Below are positions 1-6,231 of a DNA stretch of 8,576 bases, one piece after another; the stretch's first letter is position 1, and each line of letters begins with the position of its first letter. The notes beneath the pieces were generated by a model. It was not told the origin of the DNA and made no database searches. It saw nothing but the letters and a program-made list of their open reading frames with translations. Origin of the DNA: CAWUKV01 sp963923025 (GTDB taxonomy: Bacteria; Cyanobacteriota; Cyanobacteriia; Phormidesmidales; Phormidesmidaceae); the NCBI GenBank assembly GCA_963923025.1, contig CAWUKV010000222.1, positions 1-8,576 of the forward strand, given 5' to 3'. Both the position numbers and the translations under genes were made by a program.

Positions 1-347
1 TCAGTACACCGAACCAGCCTACATATAGGCGGTTCTCGGTGCTGGTGATCCACTCACAAAACTGCTCCCACGGCCCGGATTGGCTCCGAGTACGTAAAGT
101 AGAAGTCATAGTGATGATTGCCGATTTAACAACAGTCAGACAACAGGTAGCCCCAGCTTGGGGCTATGACCCATCAAAAAGTCTGCTGGCGGCCGTAATC
201 CGGCTCTGCCCAAGCGCAAAGTAACCAACGCTGAAGCAGTCAGCGCAGCTTTCAAGATAGGGTTGCCTACTATTAAGATTAGAGAAGATATTGATTGTCC
301 TGTAAGCTTGGCAACGAAACTTGCGGCTTCTCAATATTTCTCAATAG
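1..347. other. Gene-free stretch, possible coding remnant
   Basis: I see no convincing intact gene here. A perfect 8-bp stem with a 3-nt loop (148-155 with 159-166, TAGCCCCA/TGGGGCTA) stands out, but no T-run follows on either strand, so it is not a clear terminator. On the plus strand an open frame from ATG 115-117 (MIADLTTVRQQ...) stays open to a stop at 222-224. A second open frame runs from about 170 to about 435 without a good start codon. The two join if one base is added in the A-run at 176-180, so a frameshifted remnant is possible. I recognise no family in either part. Confidence 0.4.
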
Positions 348-707
348 TTACCCGGGTGGCCACTCTAATCCGCGCCCGCCCAAGAGGTGTAAATGCAGGT
401 GAAAGACGGTTTGACCGCCGTCTTGCCCCGTATTGATGACGACGCGGTATCCCTTTTTCAGGGACTGTTGCTGCGCCACCTGAGTCGCCGCATAGAGCAG
501 ATGTCCCAGTAAAGGGGCGTCCGCTTCGCGAGCTTCTGCCAAGCTCGGAATTGGCTGCTTGGGGATAATCAGAATATGAGTGGGTGCTTTTGGGTCGATA
601 TCTCGAAATGCCAGACACTGGTCGTCTTCGTAAACGATGTCGGCAGGAATCTCTCGTCGAATAATTTTGCTGAAGATGGTCTCTTCCACATCTGACTCCA
701 CGGGCAC
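348..707 (-). CDS. HIT-family protein (histidine triad nucleotide-binding)
   Basis: This is a 119-residue HIT-domain protein, the usual length for the Hint/PKCI branch, which hydrolyses or transfers nucleoside monophosphates (for example AMP-lysine or adenosine phosphoramidates) in the cytoplasm. The N-terminal FSKIIRREIPADIVYEDD and the middle FRDIDPKAPTHILIIPK are typical Hint segments. The triad HLHLHLLGGR lies near the C-terminus, with H103, H105 and H107; by family analogy H105 is the nucleophile. The start is GTG at 705-707, chosen because AGGAG (712-716, read on the minus strand) sits 4 nt upstream and because the next residues lead straight into the domain. The gene is probably transcribed alone or with the exported protein gene upstream (98-nt gap). 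The family call is very secure; the physiological substrate is unknown. Confidence 0.96.
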   Translation of the reverse strand: MPVESDVEETIFSKIIRREIPADIVYEDDQCLAFRDIDPKAPTHILIIPKQPIPSLAEAREADAPLLGHLLYAATQVAQQQSLKKGYRVVINTGQDGGQTVFHLHLHLLGGRGLEWPPG

Positions 708-711
708 AGCT

Positions 712-716
712 CTCCT
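712..716 (-). promoter_or_regulatory. Shine-Dalgarno of the HIT gene
   Basis: AGGAG read on the minus strand lies 4 nt before the GTG at 705-707. It decides the non-ATG start, and it is one of the few strong ribosome binding sites in this window. Confidence 0.7.
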
Positions 717-805
717 ATATTACGGGGGTGCTGGGGTAAAAGCAGTCCGTTTAGACAAGGTGTTTTTATCTGTTAAAAGATTTTGAGCCGCTCTGCGGGG
801 ACAAG

Positions 806-1153
806 TCAAAAGCTGTAGTCGATACCCAGTGCGTTGTCGCCGAATGAGTCTGTCACCGTGATGGTGAATGGGAGATCGATGGGCAGTGCCACGCGACCTT
901 TGTCGTCGACGAAATCTTGCAGCAACGGCACGTCTGCCAGGTCCATGACATCGTCCCCAGGGGCTCGGGCCGCTTCCATCTCGGCATTGATGCCAGCGGC
1001 CACCACTTCAGGGTCGGCCTGCGGCTCAACGGAGAATGCGCTGCGTTCTAGCGGCATGAGGGCCGCCGCTGAGGGGTTTGCGATCGCAGCAGTTGACCGG
1101 CACAGCGAGAGCGCTGCAGCTGAGCAGAGTGAGAGAACAAGCAAGTTGCGCAT
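806..1153 (-). CDS. Small exported protein of unknown function
   Basis: This is a 115-residue protein of no family I recognise. Residues 1-25 look like a Sec signal peptide: MRN, then a hydrophobic stretch (LLVLSLCSAAALSLC), then an AIA signal peptidase I site before N26. R19 is unusually placed after the hydrophobic core. The LSLC segment is not a convincing lipobox. The mature part is about 90 residues, acidic, without cysteine, and ends in a Thr/Phe-rich, probably beta-strand tail (FTITVTDSFGDNALGIDYSF). It would act in the periplasm, thylakoid lumen or outside the cell. ATG at 1151-1153 is the natural start because the signal peptide begins there, though no strong Shine-Dalgarno precedes it. 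The signal peptide and a single long frame containing a HIP1 site support a real gene. Confidence 0.7.
   Translation of the reverse strand: MRNLLVLSLCSAAALSLCRSTAAIANPSAAALMPLERSAFSVEPQADPEVVAAGINAEMEAARAPGDDVMDLADVPLLQDFVDDKGRVALPIDLPFTITVTDSFGDNALGIDYSF
1080..1087. repeat. HIP1 octamer GCGATCGC (first of five)
   Basis: This perfect palindrome also occurs at 2843-2850, 3712-3719, 6027-6034 and 8208-8215. All five copies lie inside coding regions. Chance expectation for one octamer in 8.6 kb is about 0.1 to 0.2, so the enrichment is strong and points to a cyanobacterial genome. Confidence 0.95.
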
Positions 1154-1969
1154 TGTGGGTGAGATTTGAACGACAAATCGGAAACTTGTGACGCTGTCCG
1201 CTTGGAATACCAGGCGTTTGAAAATGTTTGTAACGGCCTCCAGACGCCGACACGATGACCCCAGTGAGAGCGATGCCCGCTGCCCCAGACCGGTTAATCC
1301 GGTTTACGGTAAGGCTGTGACAGGCCCGATCAACTGTAAACCTGCCCAATCACCCTAGACCTAACGACACTTTTGAAGAACGGCTCTGGCGTGGCGTCAT
1401 CAGGCTCTAGCGTTAATCAGGATAATTTTGGAGGGCTAATGCAGACATCTGACCCAGTACAGATAGGTGGCGATACCCCTGGGAAGAGAATGTTTGGCAC
1501 ATCGCCAGAAGACAGGTCAGGCTGGAACAAAATAATTGGCGGCATCGCCAAACCTGAATCTGCTTGGCAGTGTGCCGGTTTGGGGTGTCAATGCGTTGTT
1601 TGCAGACCGGTGCAGCAGATGTCTAGCACCCCGCACAAAGGTTGGGCTGAGTTGCGAGTCACGGAGCGCTTTGTGCGTAAGGGGCAGCTGTTCTGGGGGG
1701 CTTGAGCAGCGTGACCGAAGCGTTAACCTAACTCTAACTGAGGGCCATTTTTCTGCTCAAGGGCGTATCTGCGGAAGTCTTCTGACGAGTATTGACGTTT
1801 CCTAGGCGAATCTATCCTTTTTGGCCATTTCAAGAGTATAAAACGAGACCTGAAAACGGTTACAGGTGTTAGCAGCGATCAGGCGGCTTCGACCTCTAGT
1901 CGCATGATTGCCCAACACCTGTGCGCGATACACCTGTGCGCGATCTGGAGAAAGGCCTACGCTGTGGCA
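1154..1969. other. Long gene-poor stretch (816 nt)
   Basis: I cannot support a gene here. The best candidate is a plus-strand frame from ATG 1439-1441 to 1705 (88 residues, starting MQTSDPVQIGGDTPG). GGAGGG at 1430-1435 precedes it, but the spacing is only 3-4 nt, the peptide has no recognisable domain, and its four Cys residues (QCAGLGCQCVVC) form no motif I know. Two inverted repeats lie upstream of the exported-protein gene: ACCGG/CCGGT (1289-1293 with 1299-1303) and GGTTTAC/GTAAACC (1301-1307 with 1336-1342). They could form structure in a long leader on the minus strand. A 15-bp tandem duplication lies at 1915-1944. Confidence 0.4.
1915..1944. repeat. Tandem 15-bp duplication
   Basis: ACACCTGTGCGCGAT occurs twice back to back (1915-1929 and 1930-1944) without a mismatch. 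ACAGGTGT at 1862-1869 is the inverse of the first eight bases of the unit, so a fold-back is possible. The repeat lies just past the 3' end of the minus-strand gene that ends at 1970. Confidence 0.85.
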
Positions 1970-2314
1970 TCAGGTCGGGTCGGTTGGGCGAAAGCTGACC
2001 TGGGAATGGAGCCAGTCGGCAATGAGCTTAGGCGCATTCTTTCGGGACCAGCGGACAGCGACGAGCTGGAATCCGGGTTTTGTCAACTTGGCAATCCACT
2101 TCATGATGCGGTTGAGCGGACGGTTGCGGACCCGCTGATTGATCAGGTTGGTGGCGCCGATGTCGTAGAGACAGTCCACGATCACCCGTAGCGTCGCTTC
2201 TTCTCGATTGAACAGGTTCTCTAATAGCAGCAGGACATCCTGCATGCGCTCTAGCTCAACCTGGCGCTCGCGCATTACAGCAGGGGGGCGGGGCGGTTCA
2301 GGCGTGGTCAGCAT
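1970..2314 (-). CDS. Conserved-looking protein of unknown function, probably cyanobacterial
   Basis: This 114-residue soluble protein has no enzymatic motif that I can see. After a proline-rich start (MLTTPEPPRPPAV), residues 14-60 (MRERQVELERMQDVLLLLEN...) are strongly helical and charged. The rest is basic and Trp-containing (MKWIAKLTKP, AVRWSRKNAPKLIADWLHSQ), which would suit nucleic-acid, membrane or protein contact. From memory it resembles a small protein widespread in cyanobacteria and annotated only as hypothetical; I cannot confirm that here. ATG at 2312-2314 is used, but M14 (ATG at 2273-2275) is an equally reasonable start because the conserved-looking part begins there and neither has a good Shine-Dalgarno. 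It is divergent from the ComM-like gene, with 162 nt between the two starts. No hydrophobic segment or signal peptide is seen. Confidence 0.75.
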   Translation of the reverse strand: MLTTPEPPRPPAVMRERQVELERMQDVLLLLENLFNREEATLRVIVDCLYDIGATNLINQRVRNRPLNRIMKWIAKLTKPGFQLVAVRWSRKNAPKLIADWLHSQVSFRPTDPT

Positions 2315-2346
2315 AGGTCAAGCCGGAGAACGTGACGAGAAAAATT

Positions 2347-2374
2347 TTCGCTCAGTATAGCGGAGTTCGCTCAG
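2347..2374 (-). promoter_or_regulatory. Candidate promoter/operator between the divergent genes
   Basis: On the minus strand TATACT (2354-2359) matches a sigma-70 -10 box and would start transcription about 30-35 nt before the gene at 2314. I find no good -35. TTCGCTCAG is repeated exactly at 2347-2355 and 2366-2374, bracketing the -10-like box at a 19-bp period, as an operator might. The assignment is inferred from sequence alone. Confidence 0.3.
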
Positions 2375-2411
2375 CGATTTTTATGCCAGTGGCAGGAGTA
2401 CGGGGTTGCTG

Positions 2412-2441
2412 CGGACGACGGGATTCGTTATCCGTCGTCCG
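2412..2441 (+). promoter_or_regulatory. Stem-loop in the leader of the ComM-like gene
   Basis: CGGACGACGG (2412-2421) and CCGTCGTCCG (2432-2441) form a perfect 10-bp, GC-rich stem around a 10-nt loop. It ends 35 nt before the ATG at 2477 and has no T-run, so it is not a terminator. It could be an mRNA-stabilising or regulatory hairpin, or a DNA operator. Confidence 0.5.
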
Positions 2442-2476
2442 GTCACGGGCAAGCTAGAGCAGATCTCGAGGCGGCC

Positions 2477-4006
2477 ATGCTGGCAAGAATTTGGAGTGCG
2501 TCCCTGATTGGCATTGACGCGGTCAAAGTGGGCGTAGAGGTAGATCTCTCGGGAGGGCTTCCCGGTGTGGTGGTTGTGGGGCTACCCGATACCGCGGTGC
2601 AGGAGTCCCGAGAGCGCGTCAAAGCCGCCTTGAAGAATGCCGGATTTCCTTTCCCGATGCGGAAGGTGGTGGTCAACTTAACCCCTGCCGACCTGCGTAA
2701 GGAGGGGCCGATTTATGATTTGCCCATCGCGGTGGGCGTTTTGGCCGCTTCCGATCTGGTGAGCCAGACGCTGCTGGATGACTATCTTTTACTTGGAGAG
2801 TTGTCTCTGGACGGGACACTTCGCGCGGTGTCGGGGGTGATGGCGATCGCGGCCGTAACCCAACAGCTGGGGCTGAAGGGGTTAATCCTACCCGAAGCCA
2901 ACGCTCAAGAGGCCGCCGTTGTCCCTGGACTCGACGTTCACGGCTGTCAGACCATTGCTGAAGTGGTGGAGCTGCTCAATCAGCCAGGTTCCCATGCCCC
3001 CGTCAAGCTGGACGGCCATGCCGTCCTTAACCAGTCCCGCTCGACGCCGCTGGACCTGCGCGATGTCAAAGGCCAGGTGCAGGCCCGTCGTGCCCTGGAA
3101 ATTGCCGCTGCTGGCGGGCACAACCTGGTCCTAATCGGGCCACCCGGCAGTGGCAAGACCATGTTGGCGCGGCGGCTGCCCGGGATCTTGCCGGATTTGA
3201 GCTTTGAGGAGGCTCTAGAGGTCACCCAGATTCACTCCGTGGCCGGACTGCTGAAGGAGAAAGGCAGTCTGGTCACCCACAGACCCTTTCGTAGCCCCCA
3301 CCATTCGGCCTCCGGGCCATCGCTGGTGGGTGGGGGCAGCTTTCCTAAACCGGGAGAGATTTCCCTGGCGCACCGTGGCGTACTGTTTCTAGATGAGCTG
3401 ACCGAGTTCAACCGCAAAGTGCTGGAATTTCTGCGTCAGCCGCTAGAAGACGGCTTTGTCAGCATTACCCGGACCCGGCAGTCCGTCGAGTTTCCCTCAC
3501 AGTTCACGCTGATTGCCAGTACGAACCCCTGTCCCTGTGGCTACTTTGGCGATAGCGTCCATCCCTGCACCTGCACACCTAAGCTGCGTGAGCAGTACTG
3601 GTCAAAGCTGTCAGGCCCGTTGATGGACCGGATTGATCTCCAGGTGGTGGTCAACCGGCTGAAGCCGGAAGAGATGATGCAGCAGATGCAGGGAGAGGAT
3701 TCATCGGCGGTGCGATCGCGAGTCCAAGCCGCACGCGATCTGGCTCAGGTCCGATTCCAAACGGACAGTACCGTGCAGTGCAATGCCGATATGCAAAGCC
3801 ACCACTTACCCCAATGGTGTGGTTTGGCTGACGAGACGCGAACACTGTTGGAGGGCGCAGTGCGCAAGCTGGGTCTGTCTGCCAGAGCCACTGACCGAAT
3901 CTTAAAGGTGGCACGGACGATTGCTGACCTAGCTGCGTCGAATGATATTGCTACGGGACACGTGGCTGAGGCCATTCAGTACCGCACCATTGACCGGATG
4001 CAGTGA
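2477..4006 (+). CDS. comM: ComM/YifB-type Mg-chelatase-like AAA+ ATPase
   Basis: This 509-residue protein has the usual length and full domain order of the ComM/YifB family. Residues 1 to about 170 form the Lon-protease-like ChlI fold (SLIGIDAVKVGVEVDLSGGLPG, GLPDTAVQESRERVKAA). The AAA+ core has Walker A GPPGSGKT at 221-228 and Walker B LFLDE at 303-307. The family's cysteine pairs follow at C352/C354 (NPCPCG) and C364/C366. A likely arginine finger lies in MDRID (R385), and the C-terminal helical lid ends LSARATDRILKVARTIADLA. In naturally transformable Gammaproteobacteria ComM is a hexameric branch-migration helicase that extends integration of incoming DNA; the same role here is inferred. 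It acts in the cytoplasm and is not a true chelatase subunit. GAGG at 2468-2471 lies 5 nt before the ATG. It appears monocistronic, with long gaps on both sides and two HIP1 sites inside. Confidence 0.96.
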   Translation: MLARIWSASLIGIDAVKVGVEVDLSGGLPGVVVVGLPDTAVQESRERVKAALKNAGFPFPMRKVVVNLTPADLRKEGPIYDLPIAVGVLAASDLVSQTLLDDYLLLGELSLDGTLRAVSGVMAIAAVTQQLGLKGLILPEANAQEAAVVPGLDVHGCQTIAEVVELLNQPGSHAPVKLDGHAVLNQSRSTPLDLRDVKGQVQARRALEIAAAGGHNLVLIGPPGSGKTMLARRLPGILPDLSFEEALEVTQIHSVAGLLKEKGSLVTHRPFRSPHHSASGPSLVGGGSFPKPGEISLAHRGVLFLDELTEFNRKVLEFLRQPLEDGFVSITRTRQSVEFPSQFTLIASTNPCPCGYFGDSVHPCTCTPKLREQYWSKLSGPLMDRIDLQVVVNRLKPEEMMQQMQGEDSSAVRSRVQAARDLAQVRFQTDSTVQCNADMQSHHLPQWCGLADETRTLLEGAVRKLGLSARATDRILKVARTIADLAASNDIATGHVAEAIQYRTIDRMQ

Positions 4007-4072
4007 TGGTGTCGGCCGGGTGCTCGGACGCCGATAAGCTCCCGAAGATAGGCCTGCACCCAGGGTTATAAA

Positions 4073-4124
4073 GACTATCTATATAGTCCATATAGTGCGC
4101 TGGATAGTCTATATAGTGTGCTGG
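4073..4124. repeat. TATAGT repeat cluster with 21-bp spacing
   Basis: ATATAGTGCGCTGG (4090-4103) and ATATAGTGTGCTGG (4111-4124) agree at 13 of 14 positions and start exactly 21 bp apart, two helical turns. A third related unit lies in GACTATCTATATAGTC (4073-4088), which is itself a 6-bp inverted repeat around CTAT. This arrangement suits cooperative binding of a regulator, but may be a simple expansion. Confidence 0.6.
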
Positions 4125-4209
4125 CAAAGTGTGTTCGCAATGCGCCTGACTGGGGACGGCGTTGTGGGACGATAGGCATAGGCTGGCTGGCCTAGCGCTG
4201 GCCCATGCC

Positions 4210-4244
4210 ACCTGCTAAGCGGCTCAAAAGCAGGTTAGAAGCCG
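4210..4244 (+). other. Overlapping hairpins, possible pseudoknot
   Basis: ACCTGCT (4210-4216) pairs with AGCAGGT (4229-4235). CGGCT (4220-4224), which lies in that loop, can pair with AGCCG (4240-4244) beyond the stem. This is the topology of an H-type pseudoknot. The arms are short, and whether the region is transcribed is unknown. Confidence 0.3.
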
Positions 4245-4267
4245 TCAAATCGTTAACTGCGAAGCAT

Positions 4268-4371
4268 CACAAAATCTACCGACGTGTTGTGGAGACGACG
4301 ACATGACATCTTTCTAGGCTGCCCGCCAAGAGAAAGGGGCTGAATCATGCTGCGGGAAGATAGATTTTGTG
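4268..4371. repeat. 104-bp segment bounded by 11-bp inverted repeats
   Basis: CACAAAATCTA (4268-4278) is answered by its perfect inverse TAGATTTTGTG (4361-4371). Inside, CCCGC (4322-4326) and GCGGG (4352-4356) can pair as well. I see no target-site duplication next to the ends, so a miniature transposable element is only one reading; a structured leader or small RNA is another. Confidence 0.4.
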
Positions 4372-4603
4372 CGATTTTTACTTAGGGAGAGCGTTAAGAA
4401 AATTTTCAGAATCTTAAAGTCATAGATAAAACCGACTAAATGTTCTGGTTTCCATGCAAAATCCCCTATGGATTTGGGGCCAAGGGTGGTCTAATAAGTT
4501 TCTGGAAGATATTTTTTATCAGACGCTTTTTTTTGGCGATCTGCTTGCTACGCTCTCAACTGTTTGCGCATTTACCACTTGTCTTACCAGGATTTAGCCG
4601 CCG

Positions 4604-4975
4604 ATGGCGATCGACTCAGCCAGAATTAACCGAATTCTCCAGGAGTTTGTCAGTAATACAACCCATGTTCAGGGCGTAGCCCTCGTTACACCCGATGGCC
4701 TACCGCTAGCAACGACACTTCCCACCCAAATGGATGACGAACGGGTTTCGGCAATGTCGGCCGCCATGCTGTCGTTGGGGGAACGAATTAGCTCAGAACT
4801 CAGTCGAGGAAACATCGGACGCATCTTCATTGAAGGGGAGCAGGGTTTCGGTATCTTGACGAGCTGCGGTGATGACGCCGTTTTTTTGGTACTGGCTAGC
4901 CACGCTGCCAAACAGGGTATTCTGATGCTCGAAATCAGACGTACAGTTGATGCGCTCAGGCCCTTACTGATTTGA
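4604..4975 (+). CDS. Roadblock/LC7-domain protein 1 (MglB-like)
   Basis: This is a single Roadblock/LC7 domain of 123 residues and nothing else. The diagnostic run is present: an N-terminal helix (RINRILQEFV), GVALVTPDGLPLATTLP, the helix MSAAMLSLGERISSEL, then a strand pair around GFGILTSCGDDAVFLVLAS and a final helix. Prokaryotic Roadblock proteins dimerise and bind Ras-like GTPases; MglB, for example, is a GTPase-activating protein and polarity partner of MglA. The neighbouring GTPase at 5619 is the obvious partner. ATG at 4604 is chosen because the homology to the second Roadblock protein starts at residue 1. AGGA at 4590-4593 is a weak, distant ribosome binding site. It is cytoplasmic and lacks membrane segments. 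Confidence 0.93.
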   Translation: MAIDSARINRILQEFVSNTTHVQGVALVTPDGLPLATTLPTQMDDERVSAMSAAMLSLGERISSELSRGNIGRIFIEGEQGFGILTSCGDDAVFLVLASHAAKQGILMLEIRRTVDALRPLLI

Positions 4976-5129
4976 TGGGCGGCATGCACTGGGCTTGGGC
5001 CCATTAGCGCCTATCTTGTAAGGCGTTTGAAATCTCAATTGTACGTACTTTAGACGAATCTTTGGAAAAGTTTTATTTTCTCCAAGACAGGCATTGTCAT
5101 TCCGTCTCTAACCCTGTATGTTTCGGGCG

Positions 5130-5152
5130 GACGCACTTCTTAGGCGTCTTTT
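5130..5152 (+). terminator. Weak candidate terminator/attenuator between Roadblock genes
   Basis: GACGC (5130-5134) and GCGTC (5144-5148) form a 5-bp stem with a 9-nt loop, followed by TTTT. It lies 32 nt before the start of the second Roadblock gene. A second small stem CGCCT/AGGCG (5008-5012 with 5021-5025) lies earlier in the same 209-nt gap. Both are weak for intrinsic terminators, so partial attenuation is the most I would claim. Confidence 0.22.
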
Positions 5153-5184
5153 GTGGGCGTACTGCCAAGCCGCAGCGATAACCT

Positions 5185-5556
5185 ATGGGGCTCGATGTTG
5201 ATCAGGTCAAAGCAATCTTGGACGCGTTGGTGCGTGGCACCCGTGATATTGAAGGCGCGGGTCTCGTGACGCCCGATGGTTTACCGCTGGTGTCCGTGCT
5301 GCCTAACGGCATGGACGAGGATCAGGTTGCGGCCATGTCAGCGGTAATGCTGACCCTAGGTGAGCGGATTGGTGAAGAACTGAGCCGGGGTACCGTTGAG
5401 CGAATCGCCGTAGACGGCGGCTATGGACGCTGCATTTTGGCCAGCTGTAATGAAGATGCGGTCTTGCTGGTGCTGGCCAGCCGCGCAGCCAAGGAAGGGC
5501 TGCTGCTGTTGGCTATCAAGCAAGCGGTCATGGCCTTGAATAAAATTATGTTGTGA
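5185..5556 (+). CDS. Roadblock/LC7-domain protein 2 (MglB-like)
   Basis: This is the second 123-residue Roadblock/LC7 protein. It aligns to the first from end to end without a gap, with 63 of 123 residues identical by my hand count. Identity concentrates in VTPDGLPL, LGERI-EELSRG and the ILxSC-DAV-LVLAS core; the outer helices and the segment around residues 75-82 (VDGGYGRC against IEGEQGFG) differ. This pattern suggests an old tandem duplication followed by specialisation, for example a heterodimer or two dimers with different GTPase or effector contacts. It stands 62 nt before the GTPase gene and is probably co-transcribed with it. No Shine-Dalgarno is evident. The start is fixed by alignment with its paralogue. 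Confidence 0.93.
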   Translation: MGLDVDQVKAILDALVRGTRDIEGAGLVTPDGLPLVSVLPNGMDEDQVAAMSAVMLTLGERIGEELSRGTVERIAVDGGYGRCILASCNEDAVLLVLASRAAKEGLLLLAIKQAVMALNKIML

Positions 5557-5618
5557 CCGCACCCTGTAACTGGCGGATTATGTGTGTCATCATCGCCATC
5601 CTGTTGTAAAGTTCCGCT

Positions 5619-6170
5619 ATGGAAGTCATGCGCCTGGTGGTGACAGGGCCGGTGGGGGCGGGTAAGTCGACCTTCATTCGGACCGTGAGCGAAATTGAGG
5701 TGGTCGATACCGATCGCGCCACCACTGATGATGCTGCCAAGCTGAAACCCAAAACAACGGTGGCGATGGATTTTGGTCGTCTACAGTTTTCTCCAGGGAT
5801 GGCGCTGCACCTCTACGGCACGCCGGGGCAGTCCCGATTTGACTTTATGTGGGACGTCCTTATCGATAAGGCCCACGCCTACATTTTGCTGGTTGCGGCC
5901 CATCGACCTGCCGAGTTTCGTAAGGCGCGGCTGATCTACCGGTATATGCAGGCTCGGTCACAGGTGCCGGTGACGATTGGGATTACTCATGCCGACTGTG
6001 AAGGGGCATGGGAGCCTGATGACATTGCGATCGCCCTAGGCTTTGGACTGGTTTCTCGACCGCCAGTGGTGACGCTAAATGCCAATAGTGCCTATTCTGT
6101 TGCCCAGGCTTTGTTGGTTTTAGTCTCTCAGTGTGTTAATGAAGTGCCACCAGAAGCGGCGGTGGCCTAG
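5619..6170 (+). CDS. Ras-like small GTPase (MglA/conservon-type)
   Basis: This 183-residue P-loop GTPase is of the prokaryotic Ras-like group that pairs with Roadblock proteins. G1 is GPVGAGKS at residues 10-17. KPKTTVAMDFG (43-53) supplies the switch I threonine and the following strand. G3 is YGTPGQ (66-71), where the aspartate of classical Ras (DxxG) is replaced, as is common in MglA-like proteins. G4 is THAD (123-126) in place of [NT]KxD. It has no C-terminal lipidation motif or membrane segment. It is expected to bind GTP and act as a cytoplasmic switch under the two Roadblock proteins upstream. M4 (ATG at 5628) is an alternative start directly before the first strand. The next gene, a PATAN protein 147 nt downstream, is the candidate effector. 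The family call is secure; the process it controls is not known. Confidence 0.93.
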   Translation: MEVMRLVVTGPVGAGKSTFIRTVSEIEVVDTDRATTDDAAKLKPKTTVAMDFGRLQFSPGMALHLYGTPGQSRFDFMWDVLIDKAHAYILLVAAHRPAEFRKARLIYRYMQARSQVPVTIGITHADCEGAWEPDDIAIALGFGLVSRPPVVTLNANSAYSVAQALLVLVSQCVNEVPPEAAVA

Positions 6171-6231
6171 AAGTGCCTTAGAATATCTAGGATGTTTTTG
6201 ATGGTGCTCTGGTGGTACATCAGCGCCGAGT

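Larger units (their letters stand above)
4007..4603. other. Gene-free, repeat-rich intergenic region (597 nt)
   Basis: No frame here looks like a gene. It holds the TATATAGT repeats (4073-4124), an overlapping pair of hairpins (4210-4244) and a long-range inverted repeat (4268-4371). From about 4370 to 4545 it turns clearly AT-rich, with runs such as AAAATTTTC, ATATTTTTTATC and CTTTTTTTT. Such a stretch is a plausible place for the promoter of the Roadblock/GTPase genes that begin at 4604, but I cannot pick -35 and -10 boxes with confidence. No clear intrinsic terminator follows the ComM-like gene. Confidence 0.5.

Noticed and set aside
148..166. Perfect 8-bp hairpin as an intrinsic terminator
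   Set aside because: No T-run follows on either strand, so termination is not supported.
331..618. Minus-strand frame of 95 residues overlapping the HIT gene
   Set aside because: It lies in another frame across the HIT coding region, is rich in Arg/Ser/Gly and has no recognisable motif.
834..1169. Plus-strand frame of 111 residues opposite the exported-protein gene
   Set aside because: It is the antisense shadow of that gene: low-complexity Ser/Ala/Thr composition, whereas the minus strand has a proper signal peptide.
1026..1349. Minus-strand frame of 107 residues upstream of the exported-protein gene
   Set aside because: It overlaps the signal peptide gene in another frame and has no coherent protein features.
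1439..1705. Plus-strand frame of 88 residues with GGAGGG upstream
   Set aside because: The ribosome-site spacing is too short, the composition has no domain or conserved feature I can name, and an overlapping frame (1536-1805) is equally open. I kept it only as a note in the gene-poor region.
1904..2191. Plus-strand frame opposite the 114-residue protein gene
   Set aside because: It contains the duplicated 15-bp repeat at its start and has no domain; the minus-strand reading has better protein character.
2477..4006. True magnesium chelatase subunit (ChlI)
   Set aside because: The N-terminal Lon-like domain, the two Cys pairs and the C-terminal lid are those of ComM/YifB, not of the chlorophyll-pathway enzyme.
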